Notes under the pieces: model-generated
Databases searched by the model: none
Told to the model about the DNA's origin: nothing
The model's input: the letters and a program-made list of their open reading frames with translations, nothing else
Made by a program: the position numbers and the translations under genes
In this document: in pieces, positions 1 through 10,461 of the stretch
Layout: every line of letters starts with the position of its first letter
How positions within the stretch are numbered: position 1 is the stretch's first letter
NCBI GenBank assembly: GCA_009760855.2
Contig: WPIO01000056.1
Span: 2,392,501 to 2,425,000, forward strand
Reading direction: 5' to 3'
DNA: 32,500 nt
Source of the DNA: Cristatella mucedo
Taxonomy: Eukaryota > Bryozoa > Phylactolaemata > Cristatellidae

Positions 1-2269
1 TCCGAGTGTGCGCATTTCCGGCTTCGGCGCATCAGCCGCTTCACCGCTAGCTAGCTACGCGTACGCACGGCGCGTAGGAGCGGAGGAGTTTCCTCCTTCG
101 CCGGCGTTCAAAGAAACGTCGCCGCAGCCGCCGCGGCGACGTTTCTTCGATGCAGCCGAGGTCGCTGTCGCTCGCCGCGCTGCGATTACGAAATGTCCCA
201 TTTTACTGTCGCGAGGTGCGCAGCTGGTCAAGTGAAGCACAGCCTTCTCGAAGCTGCGAGTGCCGATACAGAGCCCGCACAGCGAGGAAGGCGGTCGCAA
301 GCGCAGCGTCGTCGTCTGAGGGGTGCATGCACCCACCGACGGACGCGAGCAGCGCGCAGGCCGCGGCGGCGTTGGAAATGCGCGAAGGGCACATCTTCTA
401 TTCGTAGCACGTGCTCTGATGAGATGCGGGAGCTCATTTCAAGCGCGGCTCTACTGCCGCCAGTGCTACATACAGCTGCTAGCGCGCGGGTTTGCGGCAA
501 GAAAAGCAGCGCCCGGCGCTGCGGCGTCTGCCGATCGACATACAACGGTCGCGCCGCGGTCGCCTACTCACAAGCGTAACCGCATCCGCGTCCCCCATGG
601 CTTTTCAATCGCGCGCTCTCGTAGACACTCGGCAGCCGAACTGGGCGACGAAAGGACAGCGTCGCGACCGCCAAAAAACCGGCGGCGGCGCACACCACGA
701 CCGGGGGAATGCCGACGGCCGCGCGCATGCGTCGAGTCCAGGGCTTCCCGTGGCAACGGCAGCCTGCGAGGCCGACGCAGATGATAATTCCATTTAATGC
801 CTCCGCGATAAGTTAGCCTCGTGCAGAGCCAAGCGGTCGAATTATTATAGCTAACTATTATTAGTCCGAATGAAAATGAACATTTATTGTCAAGACGTCG
901 AGATCGCGAGCTTTATGGGCCGGGGAGTTGCGCGGCAACACCGGTTCAACAGCATCCGGGCGCTCAGCCGCCGCCCCCCATCCTGCTCCGGACTCGGCTC
1001 CGGCATGCAGCGGCGTGGGGACGCAGCTCGCGCGGCGAATCGACCGAAAGATGGTATGTACAGCGAACGAGCGGTGTCCGCCTTACCCGCGCTAGATGCT
1101 AGCGCGCCCGCCTCGCCGCGAAGCGCGCCACAGCGGCGAGCTGGCGCTCACCGCCGCACGTGACCGCTCCTGGGCGGGCTGGGGCCGCGGCAGCGGTGGC
1201 GCGGCAGGCGGCCGTGCGTAGCGTGCGACGCTCCCCCTCCGCGGCCACTTTCTCATCGGAGCGCCATCTATCTCCACAAGCATTGCGCGCCGTCCGAGTC
1301 GAAAAAGCGGCCACAAATTTTGGGATTTACCCCTGCGGCCACTTGACAAGACTGCTCTCGCGCGACTACGCGCGGTGACTTCAGCGCGCTCTTGCTGGGC
1401 GCGTTCGCGAGCGTTGGCAGTCTCAGTTCCGGAAATCGGGCGGCGACGCAGCCATTTCGAAATAAAGCGAACGAGGCCGCAGGGCGCATTCGTTCAACCG
1501 CGACTCAAGTCGCCGCGTGAGGCGAGTGCAGGCGAGCGAGCGCGGGTCGAGCGCCGACGAGTGCGAGCGCCGGAGACGTGCGTGCGACGTCGAGCGCGAA
1601 CGCGGGCGACGCCGTCGGAGCGAGTCGCCGCAACGAAGAGCTTTCGCGAGAGCTGAGCAAGTGGGACAAGAGAGCAAGAGAAGAAGTGAGAACAGCCGAT
1701 CGGGAGGCGGATGATGTGACGACGTGGAGCGATCGGCGAGTTCGACTTGGCAGCGCGGCGGACTCGGTTCGGGTCTCGATTCTAAATTTGGCTGCCGCGC
1801 CGCGCCACGCCGAGCACGGCGGAGGCGCGTCTTATTTGGATTGCAGCGGCGGCGCGCGCGGTGCGCGCGCGCTTGGATTGGCGAGCAGTGTGCGATTTCG
1901 CTTCGCTCAATCGAGTCGCCCCGGCGAGTTCTCGGCGGCAGCCTATTTGCGGCGAGAGTTATGGCGGCGGCGGTGGCGCCGCAGGCGCCGCTGGGTCTAA
2001 CGAGCGCAAGCCGAGCGAGCGAGCGAGCGAGTGAGTCGAGCGAGCGTCTTTCTTATTCTTGCGAATCTCCGGTCAAGTGCAGTTCATTGAAAGGCCACTG
2101 CGCGGAAAGCGCCTATTTTTAGAAAGCGCCTATTTTTACTTACAACCGGACGCTGACAATCGAAATGAGGGTAGACACCCAAAAGAATAGCGAGCCAGCT
2201 TTAATCGCTACGGGAAAGCCTGGCGACGACCAGAACTGAAAGCCTAGGCGACAAAATGGACTGGGGCCA
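1..2269. other. CpG-rich stretch without a supported gene
   Basis: GC-rich, CpG-dense sequence with many overlapping open frames on both strands, as expected from base composition alone. The longest frames (323-784 and 1578-2000, both plus) are Arg/Ala/Ser-rich and match nothing I recognise. A CpG island or a first exon is possible between 1.4 and 2.05 kb but unproven. The stretch also holds a perfect 15-bp hairpin at 111-147. Confidence 0.5.
111..147. repeat. Perfect 15-bp-arm hairpin
   Basis: The arm aagaaacgtcgccgc at 111-125 is answered by its exact reverse complement at 133-147, around a 7-nt loop. No adjacent T-run or gene context gives it a function. Confidence 0.8.
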
Positions 2270-3094
2270 GCATGCATCTGTCGTCTGCTCGTAATCTGGG
2301 CGTCTCCTTCCCAAATGACTTTTCACCCGACGACCGCGTCAGCGTCCGCAGTCAAGCTTGTCTACTCTCAGCCGAGTAACGCGGTGAAAATTCGGCCTTG
2401 CTCAGACGAGCACACCGCAGGCAAGGTGGTCCGCGCCATTTCGACATTCTGGAGCTCGCCATTTGCAGGTCGTGCCTGCCCGTGCAATGCGACGCGTACG
2501 GTCGATGCAAAACGCCCCAGCGAGGCTTGTCTGTCGTGAGCGTCACCGCTGTAATGTTGCGCTTTTTCTCGGCTCGTACCAGCTTCCTCTCACTGACTCC
2601 CCTTCGTCTAGCGGCGCGTCCACTCAAAGACTTTGTCACTCACGTTTAGGTCTCATCGCCATCTTGCAACGGCGTGCCTGCGCGATGAAAGAGACTTCTC
2701 ACTCTTCTTCCTACTTTTCAATCGTACTTCCCGTCGGACCGTCGGCTCCTCCGACCCGGGTCGTTAGACTTTGCCTCTAAAGAAGAACTTCACATCGCTC
2801 GGAGACCGCGCCTGACCAGTTCGCATGCTCCCATGGCCTAGAACCCATTGTGCGACCGACATTACGAGACTTCCGCCGATTTTACGACATTAAAAAAGAA
2901 AGTCAAAACCTACGCGTTCCCTCACTGCCTCGGAAACGTCCTTGGCCTTGGCTACGTCCGGACGAACTGCCCTTTGCGCTGAAATTGCGCACGCGTTATC
3001 ACTATCCGATTGACATTACGCTTGCTTCCCAGCCTATGCAAGGTGCATTCAGACAGAGATTCATCTCTCTTAGGACACTACGTTATTGCACTAC
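2270..3094 (+). mobile_element. Ancient CR1/L2-like LINE, 3' half, heavily decayed
   Basis: This is a degenerate version of the reverse-transcriptase C-terminal region and 3' UTR seen intact at 8236-9498. Alignable anchors are 'gctcgtaatctgggcgtc' near 2287, 'cttgtctgtcgtgagcgtc' near 2526, 'ctcggagaccgcgcc' near 2796, and a tail hairpin at about 3035-3094 (aggtgcattcagacagagat, then a complementary arm). Every frame carries stops. Many differences from the young copies are substitutions toward G/C, so this copy belongs to an old subfamily or has drifted in a GC-biased setting. Family assignment rests on collinearity over about 800 bp; the exact 5' edge is uncertain. Confidence 0.75.
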
Positions 3095-3582
3095 AAGCGT
3101 AGTTATCGGAGGCGGCCTTGCGTGCCGGGTGCGATCGGTACACTTTCTTGCCGCCGCGTATTCCGCGCGCTGGCGCGCCCACACGCGCGCCAGCGAACCG
3201 TCCGAACTTGTTCTCGAGCTTCGAGTCCGTCGTCCGGCGTCGGGATCGGCGGTGGGTCAAGCCCAAAAGCCATTGCGACCGCATCCGAGCTTCCGGGTTC
3301 TGTCCTATCTGCCTGTCTGTCTGTTCGGCGGCTCTCCCGCTACGCAGGCGCCTTCCCCTCGGCCGGCGACGCCGGCCGTGCTGATCACTTGAGAGCGCTC
3401 ACCTGCTGACCTCTTTAGAGCGCTGAATTGGCCGCTCGGGTTTTGGGTCTCAGCCAAAACGAGGACTGCCGGCTGGCGGCCTGCGCGGCGGCGACGAAGC
3501 TAGGATGTCGGTCGCTCCGGCGACGGGGTCGGCTCGTGCGCGCCAGCGCCAGGCTCGCGGAATGTGGCTCGCATCGCCGCCC

Positions 3583-3684
3583 GCCGCCGCGTGGCGCTCG
3601 CCGCCGCGTGGCGCTCGCCGCCGCGTGGCGCTCGCCGCCGCGTGGCGCCCGCCGCCGCGTGGCGCTCGCCGCCGCGTGGCGCCC
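3583..3684. repeat. 17-bp minisatellite, 6 copies
   Basis: Six head-to-tail copies of gccgccgcgtggcgctc, with a c variant (gccc) in the 4th and 6th units. Because 17 is not a multiple of 3, every frame is read in turn, which explains the repetitive Arg/Ala/Pro open frames on both strands. Those frames are not evidence of a gene. Confidence 0.95.
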
Positions 3685-3689
3685 GCAAT

Positions 3690-4821
3690 GAAACATTCGC
3701 AATGTCAGGAAGCGTAACACTGTTAGGTGTGATAGGCGCCGGGTCAACATGTAGATATGACTAGTAGCAGCAGCCGCTGCGTCAGCACGCATAAGCACTA
3801 CGCATTCATTCAAGTTGTCGATTCTTAGGCGAAGCAAATACTCTTGGTCCTTAAGTAGGCACAGGAAGGAGTCAGAGAAAGTGGCGCGCGCATGATGCGC
3901 ACGTGGTTTCCGTTCTTCCGTGCTTCCACTTTTTCTCGACCTCGATACGGAACTCGACCCTACCATAGACTCCTCAGTACGAAAGGGTAGCCGATAGCAC
4001 GTCTGAATTTCGCAGCTTCATCCTACTTATTAATTTATCTAAAAAGTGGGATTGCGGGATCTTACTTCTATTCGCTATGCGCTGGCGCAGGTTCGGGAAA
4101 GTCAGCACGTGTTTCAACGCAGCTAAAAGCTGCCGAGTTCGGGTTGCGGCAAAATTCTAGCCTCGCCAAGCCACTTGTATTGCAGCTGCTTCCACTTTTC
4201 GCGGCCTGCTAGCTGGATAACTGGTTCCGACTTGAATGCACTACTCTACACGGCCCCCCCCGGGCAATGACGTGCAGAAAAATGGCGAGGTGCGTGTGGC
4301 AAATATCGCGCATTTCTCATTTCTCATTCGCTGCCTAGCTGCGTAGATCCTGCGCTCGCGACGTGGCGCGTCGTCGCCTTAGGCAGCAGACGACGTTTTT
4401 GTTCGCTGTCCACACTTACATCGCTGCCCCCAACACCATTTTACTCACTTTTCATAGCATTCTCACCGCGCGCGGCGCAGCGATAGCTGACTAAGCTATT
4501 GAAAGTGTAGCGTGCTTAGTAAGCCAGATTATGACTGATGCACTAGTCGCGGTTTCCGAATTGTAATGACCAGGAGCAGACTGCGTGCTAGTCTGTGGCG
4601 GGGGGGGGGTGCCTAAAAGCGCCGAAGCCGAAGCAATAGGCGATTGGATCGCCGATCCAGGAGCTGTTGCCTTGGCTTTGGAGCCGAGTTGTGCTCTAGG
4701 CTAGAAGATTCTAGAAGATTCGCTGCGCTCGTCGTGGCCGCCGTCGTGGCCGCCAGTAGCCACATGTCGCTGTCAAATAGACCTCTCAACAACGCAAAGG
4801 ACACAGGCTCTAACCATGCCG
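3690..4821. other. Stretch with no recognisable feature
   Basis: Mixed-composition DNA with no long frame, splice-flanked exon or repeat that I can identify, apart from short homopolymers (C-run near 4253, G-run near 4601) and a small duplication of agaagattct near 4705. Confidence 0.5.
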
Positions 4822-4985
4822 CGCTGGTTTGGCCCAGCGGTTAAGGGCGCTCGCCCGGGGGACCGAAGTCTGGCCGAGGTCGTGGGCTCGAGCCCCGAGC
4901 GCCGTATGTGAAGAGCCTGAATAAATATCAAGTTCTCTTAGGGCGCTATGCAAATGGACTATGTTTATTTCATCTATTTATTTAA
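4822..4985 (+). mobile_element. SINE family A (tRNA-like head, LINE-like tail)
   Basis: A tRNA-derived head with an A-box-like tttggcccagcggttaaggg (about 4828) and a B-box-like gggctcgagcccc (about 4884). It is followed by a short body and a tail 'caagttctcttagggcgctatgcaaat' type segment (4928-4956) matching the 3' hairpin of the local CR1/L2-like LINE. Such a tail is how tRNA SINEs borrow a partner LINE's reverse transcriptase. Other family members lie at about 14795, 23740 and 26735 on the minus strand. The head is not a functional tRNA: no closed cloverleaf and no acceptor stem. Confidence 0.8.
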
Positions 4986-6840
4986 AGTACGGGCGCTCGC
5001 TGCCGCGTTCATTTAAAGTGCGCGTGGCTGGGCTAAACTGGTCAGACCATGATTGGCTAGGACGTGACGCGTTCGGCTTTCTCTCTCTTTTTTTTTGTTG
5101 GGCCGACCCAGCTGTCGGTTGATGCCTCTCCCCGTGTGAGCGGGAAGCATTTCTAATGGCGCAGTTTGGCAGGGCGTCGTCTGCATCGGAGCATGCCTCG
5201 CATGGTTTGCCAGGATTTTCGAGACCGGGGTAGGAGGCAACGGGTTCCGTGTGGTGCCGACTTCTCCAACGAACGCCTATCCTTCACCTTCTGTGAACAC
5301 GAGCAGTCGAGGTGCTGAAGCCGCACGTCGCGAACCGCGCATTATGAATAAATAAATATATGTCCACGTTTGTTTACCAAGTCGTAAGCCGCGATTCAAA
5401 GGCTCAGTCAGAGCTCCGCCGGTAATTCGTCGCGCGTCGGCCGAGACGAGTACAGTTACGAGCGCTGCGTTTGCGGCCTCGTTCCGTCTGGCTGCGGAAG
5501 TCGCCACGCCCTCGTCTGTAAGGGAATTGTAGCGGTTTTCCCTCCGCAGCTTCCGGATCCCGCCGCGCGACCTTTGCCGCTTGACCTGTGTCTGGGCTGT
5601 CGTCGCGCCTAGCATCCGCTTTCCTCCGCTGGACCATGACGACGCTGTCACTTCGTCAGACAAAGGTAGCGATTCCGTTTCCCGGGTGCGCAGCGGCGGT
5701 CCGATAATAATGGGAAAGAGCGGATGCGTAACAGCGATGCTCCAATCAGAATGATGGCAAATATTGAATTCACTATCGGCAGCGCGCATCGTAGTTTCGG
5801 ACGATTCACTAGCCGACGCACACTTTGAATCGATTATCTTATTGAGATATGTTTACTGCACGAAAAAATCAATAGCGCACAAAGCCAGGCCGCTTGTCGC
5901 GCTCTGATTTCGCCCCCGCTTCCCGAGCGTCTGCTGCTGCTGCTTCGGCGGTGACGGCAAAGGCGGCGACGACGGTCCCCGTCGCTATCGTAGAAGCTGC
6001 TGCTAACTAATGCGCCATCGCGCAGCAGCTGCCGCGGGCGGCGGATCAAGACTGTCAGCCTTGCAAGAGGTCAAAGGTGAAAGCGAGCGGATGCCGACAG
6101 GCGCCGCACGTCTGCCTTCGTGCTGGCGTGAGAACGCCGGACTGGAGTTGCGCTTGAACGCTTTCTATTCATCATGGCGGCAGCGGGGCTGGGTGGCAGC
6201 TGCTGTGGTCTGACGCCGCCTATCCGCTGATTTTAGAGTCTTTACGTCTGAGCGCGCAGTCACTTGCAAGCGTGTCAGGGATTTAGCGACTGCATACACG
6301 CAGCACTCGCCTCTCACCGCAGCAGACCTTTCAGAAAATAAAGTTAAGATCAAGACTGATTTGAATAACCTCATTTATGCGGCGTTAGAAAGGATTTGGA
6401 CGCTACCAGGGACCAGCTCGCATGGAGGAGCAATAAACGATCGCCCGCTGCTGGAATCAAGCCCACGGCTCACGGGGTAGTGAGGCGAGAGTCACGTGGG
6501 TAGTGAGGTGCTAGCGTCCCTGTGGGCTGAGAGCCAGAGACTGGCTGGCTGGCTGCTGCGGACCTTTCCCAGCTCACCGAGTCCTCGGTGAGCTGGTACA
6601 GCCATGACTGCAGCAGCCAGTCCATTTCCTGGTCACTAAGTGGCCCTAGCGCTCAGTCCAGAGCAAATAAAAAGCTGCACCCTAATTGCAAGATGTTCTT
6701 CACCAGTCGATTTCACTCTTTATCAATTAAAAAAAAATTGTCTGACCTTGCGCTTCCTTTTCTACTCTTCGCTCTTCCGCTCTTCCGCTCTTCCGCTCTT
6801 CCAGCCTATGTAAAGGGCTAAGAAAGCGAGATTGAGCGAA
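4986..6840. other. Stretch with no supported gene
   Basis: Holds a 170-codon minus-strand open frame at 5277-5789 (charged, no recognised domain). Downstream of it in the window is an imperfect long inverted repeat around 6540-6625 whose core, ccagctcaccgag at 6569-6581, pairs exactly with 6584-6596. An 8-bp tandem repeat (gctcttcc) lies near 6769-6802. I see no exon with convincing splice sites. The open frame could be real but nothing beyond its length supports it. Confidence 0.4.
6569..6596. repeat. Tight hairpin, 13-bp perfect arms
   Basis: The arm ccagctcaccgag pairs exactly with ctcggtgagctgg around a 2-nt loop. Outer flanks (ggctgctgc near 6551, gcagcagcc near 6610) extend the symmetry imperfectly to about 85 nt, which would fit a small MITE-like foldback. 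No target duplication was recognised. Confidence 0.7.
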
Positions 6841-6860
6841 GGGTAGGGTAAAATAAATAA

Positions 6861-6937
6861 AAATAAATAAATAAATAATGAATACACTCGACATCTTAGG
6901 GCGATGTCGAGTGTATTCATTATTTATTTATTTATTT
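6861..6937. repeat. Perfect 35-bp-arm inverted repeat of LINE/SINE tail
   Basis: Arms 6861-6895 and 6903-6937 are exact reverse complements around the 7-nt loop ttagggc. The right arm with the loop reads gggcgatgtcgagtgtattc then an ATTT-rich run. This resembles the end of the LINE tail (gggcgctttatcaagtgcatt then ATT repeats). The structure is therefore probably two tail copies head to head, or an inverted duplication made during insertion. Confidence 0.8.
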
Positions 6938-7185
6938 ATTTATTTTTATCATCAGCATCATAATCGTCGTCATTATCTGTGCTTATTTTATTCGATTTAG
7001 AGTCACTACTTGCCTCCGGCTCGCATTTACCGCGACAGGTTTGACTCGCTGTGTATACCGCATTGTCAGTGTTGTTACCAGCCGGACGTAGCGGCTTCCG
7101 CGTCTGGACAGGACTCTGGCCGCTCATACTGCGCTCATAGCGGTCTATGGTCTCGCAGCAGAGCGACACTCTAAAAGTGAAGGAC

Positions 7186-7345
7186 TCGTATCAACTTTTA
7201 GGTCCCTTCATTCTTTGGCTCGAGCGTACCTATCAGGTCTACTCCCCGACCGCGTTAAGCATCGTACCACCCGCTTTTCTGAATATAATTGTATAGCTAT
7301 ACCTCGCACGAGCCTCAAATACTTTGGAGACCATGACTGTAGTCT
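7186..7345 (+). mobile_element. LINE fragment, C-terminal reverse-transcriptase region
   Basis: A reading frame here matches the segment after the RT domain in the intact copy. It contains FRSLHSLARAYLSGLL and RFSEYNCIAIPRTSLK, which correspond to FRSLHSMAPAYLSDIL and RFSESNSLEIPRTNLK. The fragment stops near 7345, where an AAT-rich microsatellite and the tail of an opposite-strand copy begin. Confidence 0.85.
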
Positions 7346-8036
7346 CTATAATAATAATAGCAATGACAATAATAATAATAATAATACACTTGATAAAGTG
7401 CCCTTAGAGAACTCAATCTCTTTCTAGGCGCTTTACATTTGCGGGAAAGGAAACACGATCGGATGGTTAGTGGTAGCATGCTCGATAAACAACAAGAATA
7501 ACGCGGTTAGGGGTGACATGCACAGGGTCAGCATGCAAGTGTGGTTAGTGGTAGCATGCAACAGTGTCAGCACGCAAAAGCACATAAAGGACGAATAGCA
7601 GGGACCCACCCAATGCTGTCATAAACAGATGCGGTTTTAATTTCTTTTTAAATCTGTTCAAGTCAGGGGATGTCGTGACGCAAGTCCGGAGTGAGTTCCA
7701 AGCTTTGGGAACATACGAACTAAAGGCATGGTCTCCAAAGGATTTGAGGTTTGTACAAGATATAGGTAAACATATTCCGAAAAGCGGTTGGTACGATTCT
7801 TAGCCTGGTGGAACAGTAGATCTGACAGGTAGGCTGGAGCCAAAGAATGAAGGGACCTGAAAGTGAGTGACAGAGCCTTGAAGTCGATGCTTTGCTTGAC
7901 TGGGAGCCAGTGCAGGCCGGTGAGAAGTGGTGTGATATGACAACTGTGACGCTCCCGACATACAAGCCTAGCTACAGAGCTTTGCACCAGCTGTAAGCGC
8001 CTCAGTGCACAGACCGGTAGGCCAGCAAGCAGTGAG
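7346..8036 (-). mobile_element. LINE copy C, 3' end, minus strand
   Basis: Read on the minus strand this gives the RT C-terminal block (LPVCALRRLQLVQ, LVCRERHSCHITPLL, HWLPVKQSIDFK), then the 3' UTR with its atgcacagggtcagcatgc motif, the tail hairpin (7396-7436) and a TTA microsatellite (7362-7386). It is truncated at its 5' end at about 8036, where the sequence switches to a plus-strand LINE fragment. Frames are broken in the last third. It is intermediate in age between the decayed copy at 2.3 kb and the two near-intact copies. Confidence 0.9.
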
Positions 8037-8235
8037 TTATATGCTCCAAAAGTCTGGAGCTCACTTCCAACTGGCGTCACGACATCCCCTGACTTGACGA
8101 CATTTGAAAAGAAGCTAAACATGTATCTATTTATAGTCGGTATTTATTTGCAGTCGGTCCACGCGATTCATCCTTGGCAAACTTATGCGTGCTGAAACTG
8201 TGCACAATCTACTAACCATATCTGCATGCGGAGCA
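8037..8235 (+). mobile_element. LINE 3' fragment joined head-to-head to copy C
   Basis: Plus-strand reading gives the extreme C-terminus of the LINE ORF (SPDLTTFEKKLNMYLF) and early 3' UTR (gcaaacttatgcgtgctgaa). The junction with copy C at about 8036 is a direct strand switch. Because the same segment is also present in copy C, a simple 5' inversion does not explain it; two separate insertions are more likely. Confidence 0.8.
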
Positions 8236-9498
8236 TGTGCATGTCACATCTGACGTGACGTGAATGGACAAAGATCATCTGAAGTACCTCTAAAATATGG
8301 AGTACCTCAGGGCTCTGTGCTTGGTCCGGTTCTTTTCAAGGTTTATACTCTCCCTCTTGCTGATGTGATTGCCAAGCACAATCTAGGCTTTCAATTCTAT
8401 GCGGATGACACTCAGTTGTACCTTTGTTTTGATCCCTCCCAGCCTTCGAGCACCTCAAATTCTCTCAACTCACTTGCTGCATGCATTGATGACATCCGCA
8501 CATGGATGGCAGCAAATTTTCTAAAACTAAATGACGATAAAACTAACTTACTAGTTATGGGCAAACCCAGTGTGATTCACAAATTGGAAAGGTTGAAACT
8601 CAAAATTGGCTCTGCCAGCATATCTCCAGTTGAATCAGCTCGAAATCTAGGTGTCATGTTCCAAAGCGACCTCTCGTTAGACGACCACATCAGCTCCACA
8701 GTTAAATCCGCCTATTTTCAGCTTCATAACATTGCTAAGATTCGGGCTTGTTTAGATAAGGATACCACGTCTAAGTTGGTCCATGCATTCGTGACATCCC
8801 GTCTCAACTTCTGCAACTCACTGCTTACTGGCCTACCAGCATGTGCGATCAGGCGATTGCAGCTGGTGCAAAACTCTGCAGCTAGGCTTGTCTGTCGTGA
8901 GCGTCGCAGTTGCCACATTACTCCACTTCTCGCCGATCTGCACTGGCTACCAGTCAAGCAACGGATTGACTTCAAGGTTTTGTCGCTCACTTTTAGGTCC
9001 CTTCATTCTATGGCTCCAGCCTATCTTTCAGATATACTACCCCATCAGGCCAAGCATCGTAACACCCGCTTTTCGGAATCCAACAGTCTGGAAATACCTC
9101 GTACAAACCTTAAATCCTTTGGAGACCGTGCATTTAGTTCATATGCTCCCAAAGCCTGAAACTCCCTCCCGACCTGCGTCAGAACATCCCCTGACCTGAC
9201 CACATTTAAAAGAAACTTAAAAACACCTATTTAGGACAGCATTTAGTGGGTCCCTGTGATTCGTCCTTGATGTGCTTATGCGTGCTGACACTGTGCATGC
9301 TGCCACTAACCACATTTGCATGCTGACCCTGTGCATGTCACCCCTAACCATGTTATTCATTTTGTTTGTTTTTCAAGCATGATTTTACTTGCTATTCTAT
9401 TGCATATCACTTTGCAGCAAATGTAAAGCGCCTAGAAAGAGATTAAGCTCTCTGAGGGCGCTTTATCAAGTGCATTATTATTATTATTATTATTATTA
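8236..9498 (+). mobile_element. LINE copy A, CR1/L2-like, 5'-truncated
   Basis: A young copy of a CR1/L2-type non-LTR retrotransposon. It begins inside the reverse-transcriptase gene and runs through the 3' UTR to a hairpin tail (GCGCCTAGAAAGAG, a TTAAG loop, then CTCTCTGAGGGCGC at 9429-9462) and an ATT microsatellite (9475-9498). It is close to the copy at 16558-18345 over their shared length. The element class is secure. Assignment to a named clade (L2, CR1, Rex1) needs a phylogeny. Confidence 0.93.
8260..9159 (+). pseudogene. Reverse transcriptase, C-terminal part (LINE copy A)
   Basis: An open frame of 299 codons covering the second half of a LINE reverse transcriptase. Visible motifs are YGVPQGSVLGPVLF (template-binding block, residues 13-26) and FYADDTQLY with the catalytic Asp pair (about 46-54). 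Then come the thumb and connection region NLGVMFQSDLSLDDH and the conserved tail block RRLQLVQNSAARLVCRER. The palm's first motifs and the endonuclease are missing because the copy is 5'-truncated. The frame ends at a TGA (9157-9159) where copy B has TGG, after which the same frame continues for about 30 codons. The stop is therefore a nonsense mutation. A non-autonomous relic. Confidence 0.9.
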
Positions 9499-9642
9499 CA
9501 TCTAACCATGTACTTGTTGACATTGAGTATGCAGCCACTTTATATTCGATCGTGCTTCTTGTGCAGCATATGCAAAGTGCCTAGAGAGAGTTGTGTTCTC
9601 TGAAGGCGTTATACAAATGTATTATCATTATCATTATTAAGC
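9499..9642 (+). mobile_element. Second LINE/SINE tail abutting copy A
   Basis: Another 3'-UTR-like fragment (ctaaccatgtacttgttgac) ends in a diverged hairpin, tgcctagagagagttgtgtt then ctctgaaggcg, followed by a TTATCATTATC microsatellite. It is either a tandem tail duplication or an independent, severely truncated insertion. Confidence 0.7.
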
Positions 9643-10137
9643 ATTGATCCTTTGAACCACGGGTAGCGAGTTGTAGGTGATGCACGCACGTACGCAGACT
9701 GCAGCCAAATGAAGAGAGCCGTCCCAGACCTTCAGTCCATATCCGTAGCGTAGAGAAGTCGTCCAGCATTAGTCATGGCGTGAAACATGGAGTCCTAGTA
9801 TGACGTACAACAATTCATGGAATGCAGCTCACGCGGTAGCTCGGAGCACGACTGAAATTCGTAGAGCTCAACTCCTATCTAGCGTACAGCACAGCTCAGT
9901 TCAACTGACTGCCCACCGCGTGTCTTCAGCTGTTATGCCGCCATTAACTATTGATTAGCAAGCAGCCGCTTGAAAAACGTCAAAATTCACCAGCGGCGAA
10001 TACTATTTAAGCAGCCGATAATTTAATGTGATATCATATTTAATATTATATATTAATACTTAACATGGTTGAATAAGAATCTGGCTGCCCTTGGACACCG
10101 TTTTAGTATGAATTTGTCGGAAGGCTGTCTGGAATAA
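9643..10137. other. Stretch with no recognisable feature
   Basis: Unique-looking sequence without long frames. An AT-rich patch lies at 10018-10064 and a TAC/TAA microsatellite starts at 10138. Nothing else is supported. Confidence 0.5.
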
Positions 10138-10385
10138 TACTACTACTACTACTAATAATACATTTGATGAAGCCCCATCAGATAACCCAATCTCCTTCTA
10201 GGCATTTTACATTTTCTGCAAAGAAAGCACAACCGAATGGTTAGTGGTAGTATGCTCAATAACAGCAAGAATGACATAGTTAGGGGTGACATGCACAGGG
10301 TCAGCATGCAAGTATAGTTAGTGGCAGCGTGCACAGCGTCTACTAAATGGTGCTAAATAGATGCGTTTTAAGTTTTTTTTTTATT
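10138..10385 (-). mobile_element. LINE 3' UTR fragment, minus strand
   Basis: Minus-strand reading reproduces the LINE 3' UTR and tail: a microsatellite end, a decayed hairpin (catcagataacccaatctcc, 10169-10203), then aggggtgacatgcacagggt at 10281, which is shared with the copies at 7.5 and 16.7 kb. No coding sequence is retained. Confidence 0.85.
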
Positions 10386-10461
10386 AAACATTGGCTTGAC
10401 GCTGATCATCAAAAATTCATCCGATCAAGTCCTAGGTTTGCCTTAACTCGGACTAATTTTC

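Noticed and set aside
3415-3966. A 183-codon minus frame and overlapping plus frames
   Set aside because: They read a 17-bp minisatellite, whose period shifts through all frames without stops. Outside the repeat nothing is recognisable.
4828-4900. Possible functional tRNA gene
   Set aside because: Internal promoter boxes are present, but no acceptor or anticodon stem closes. The sequence continues into a LINE-like tail, so it is a SINE head.
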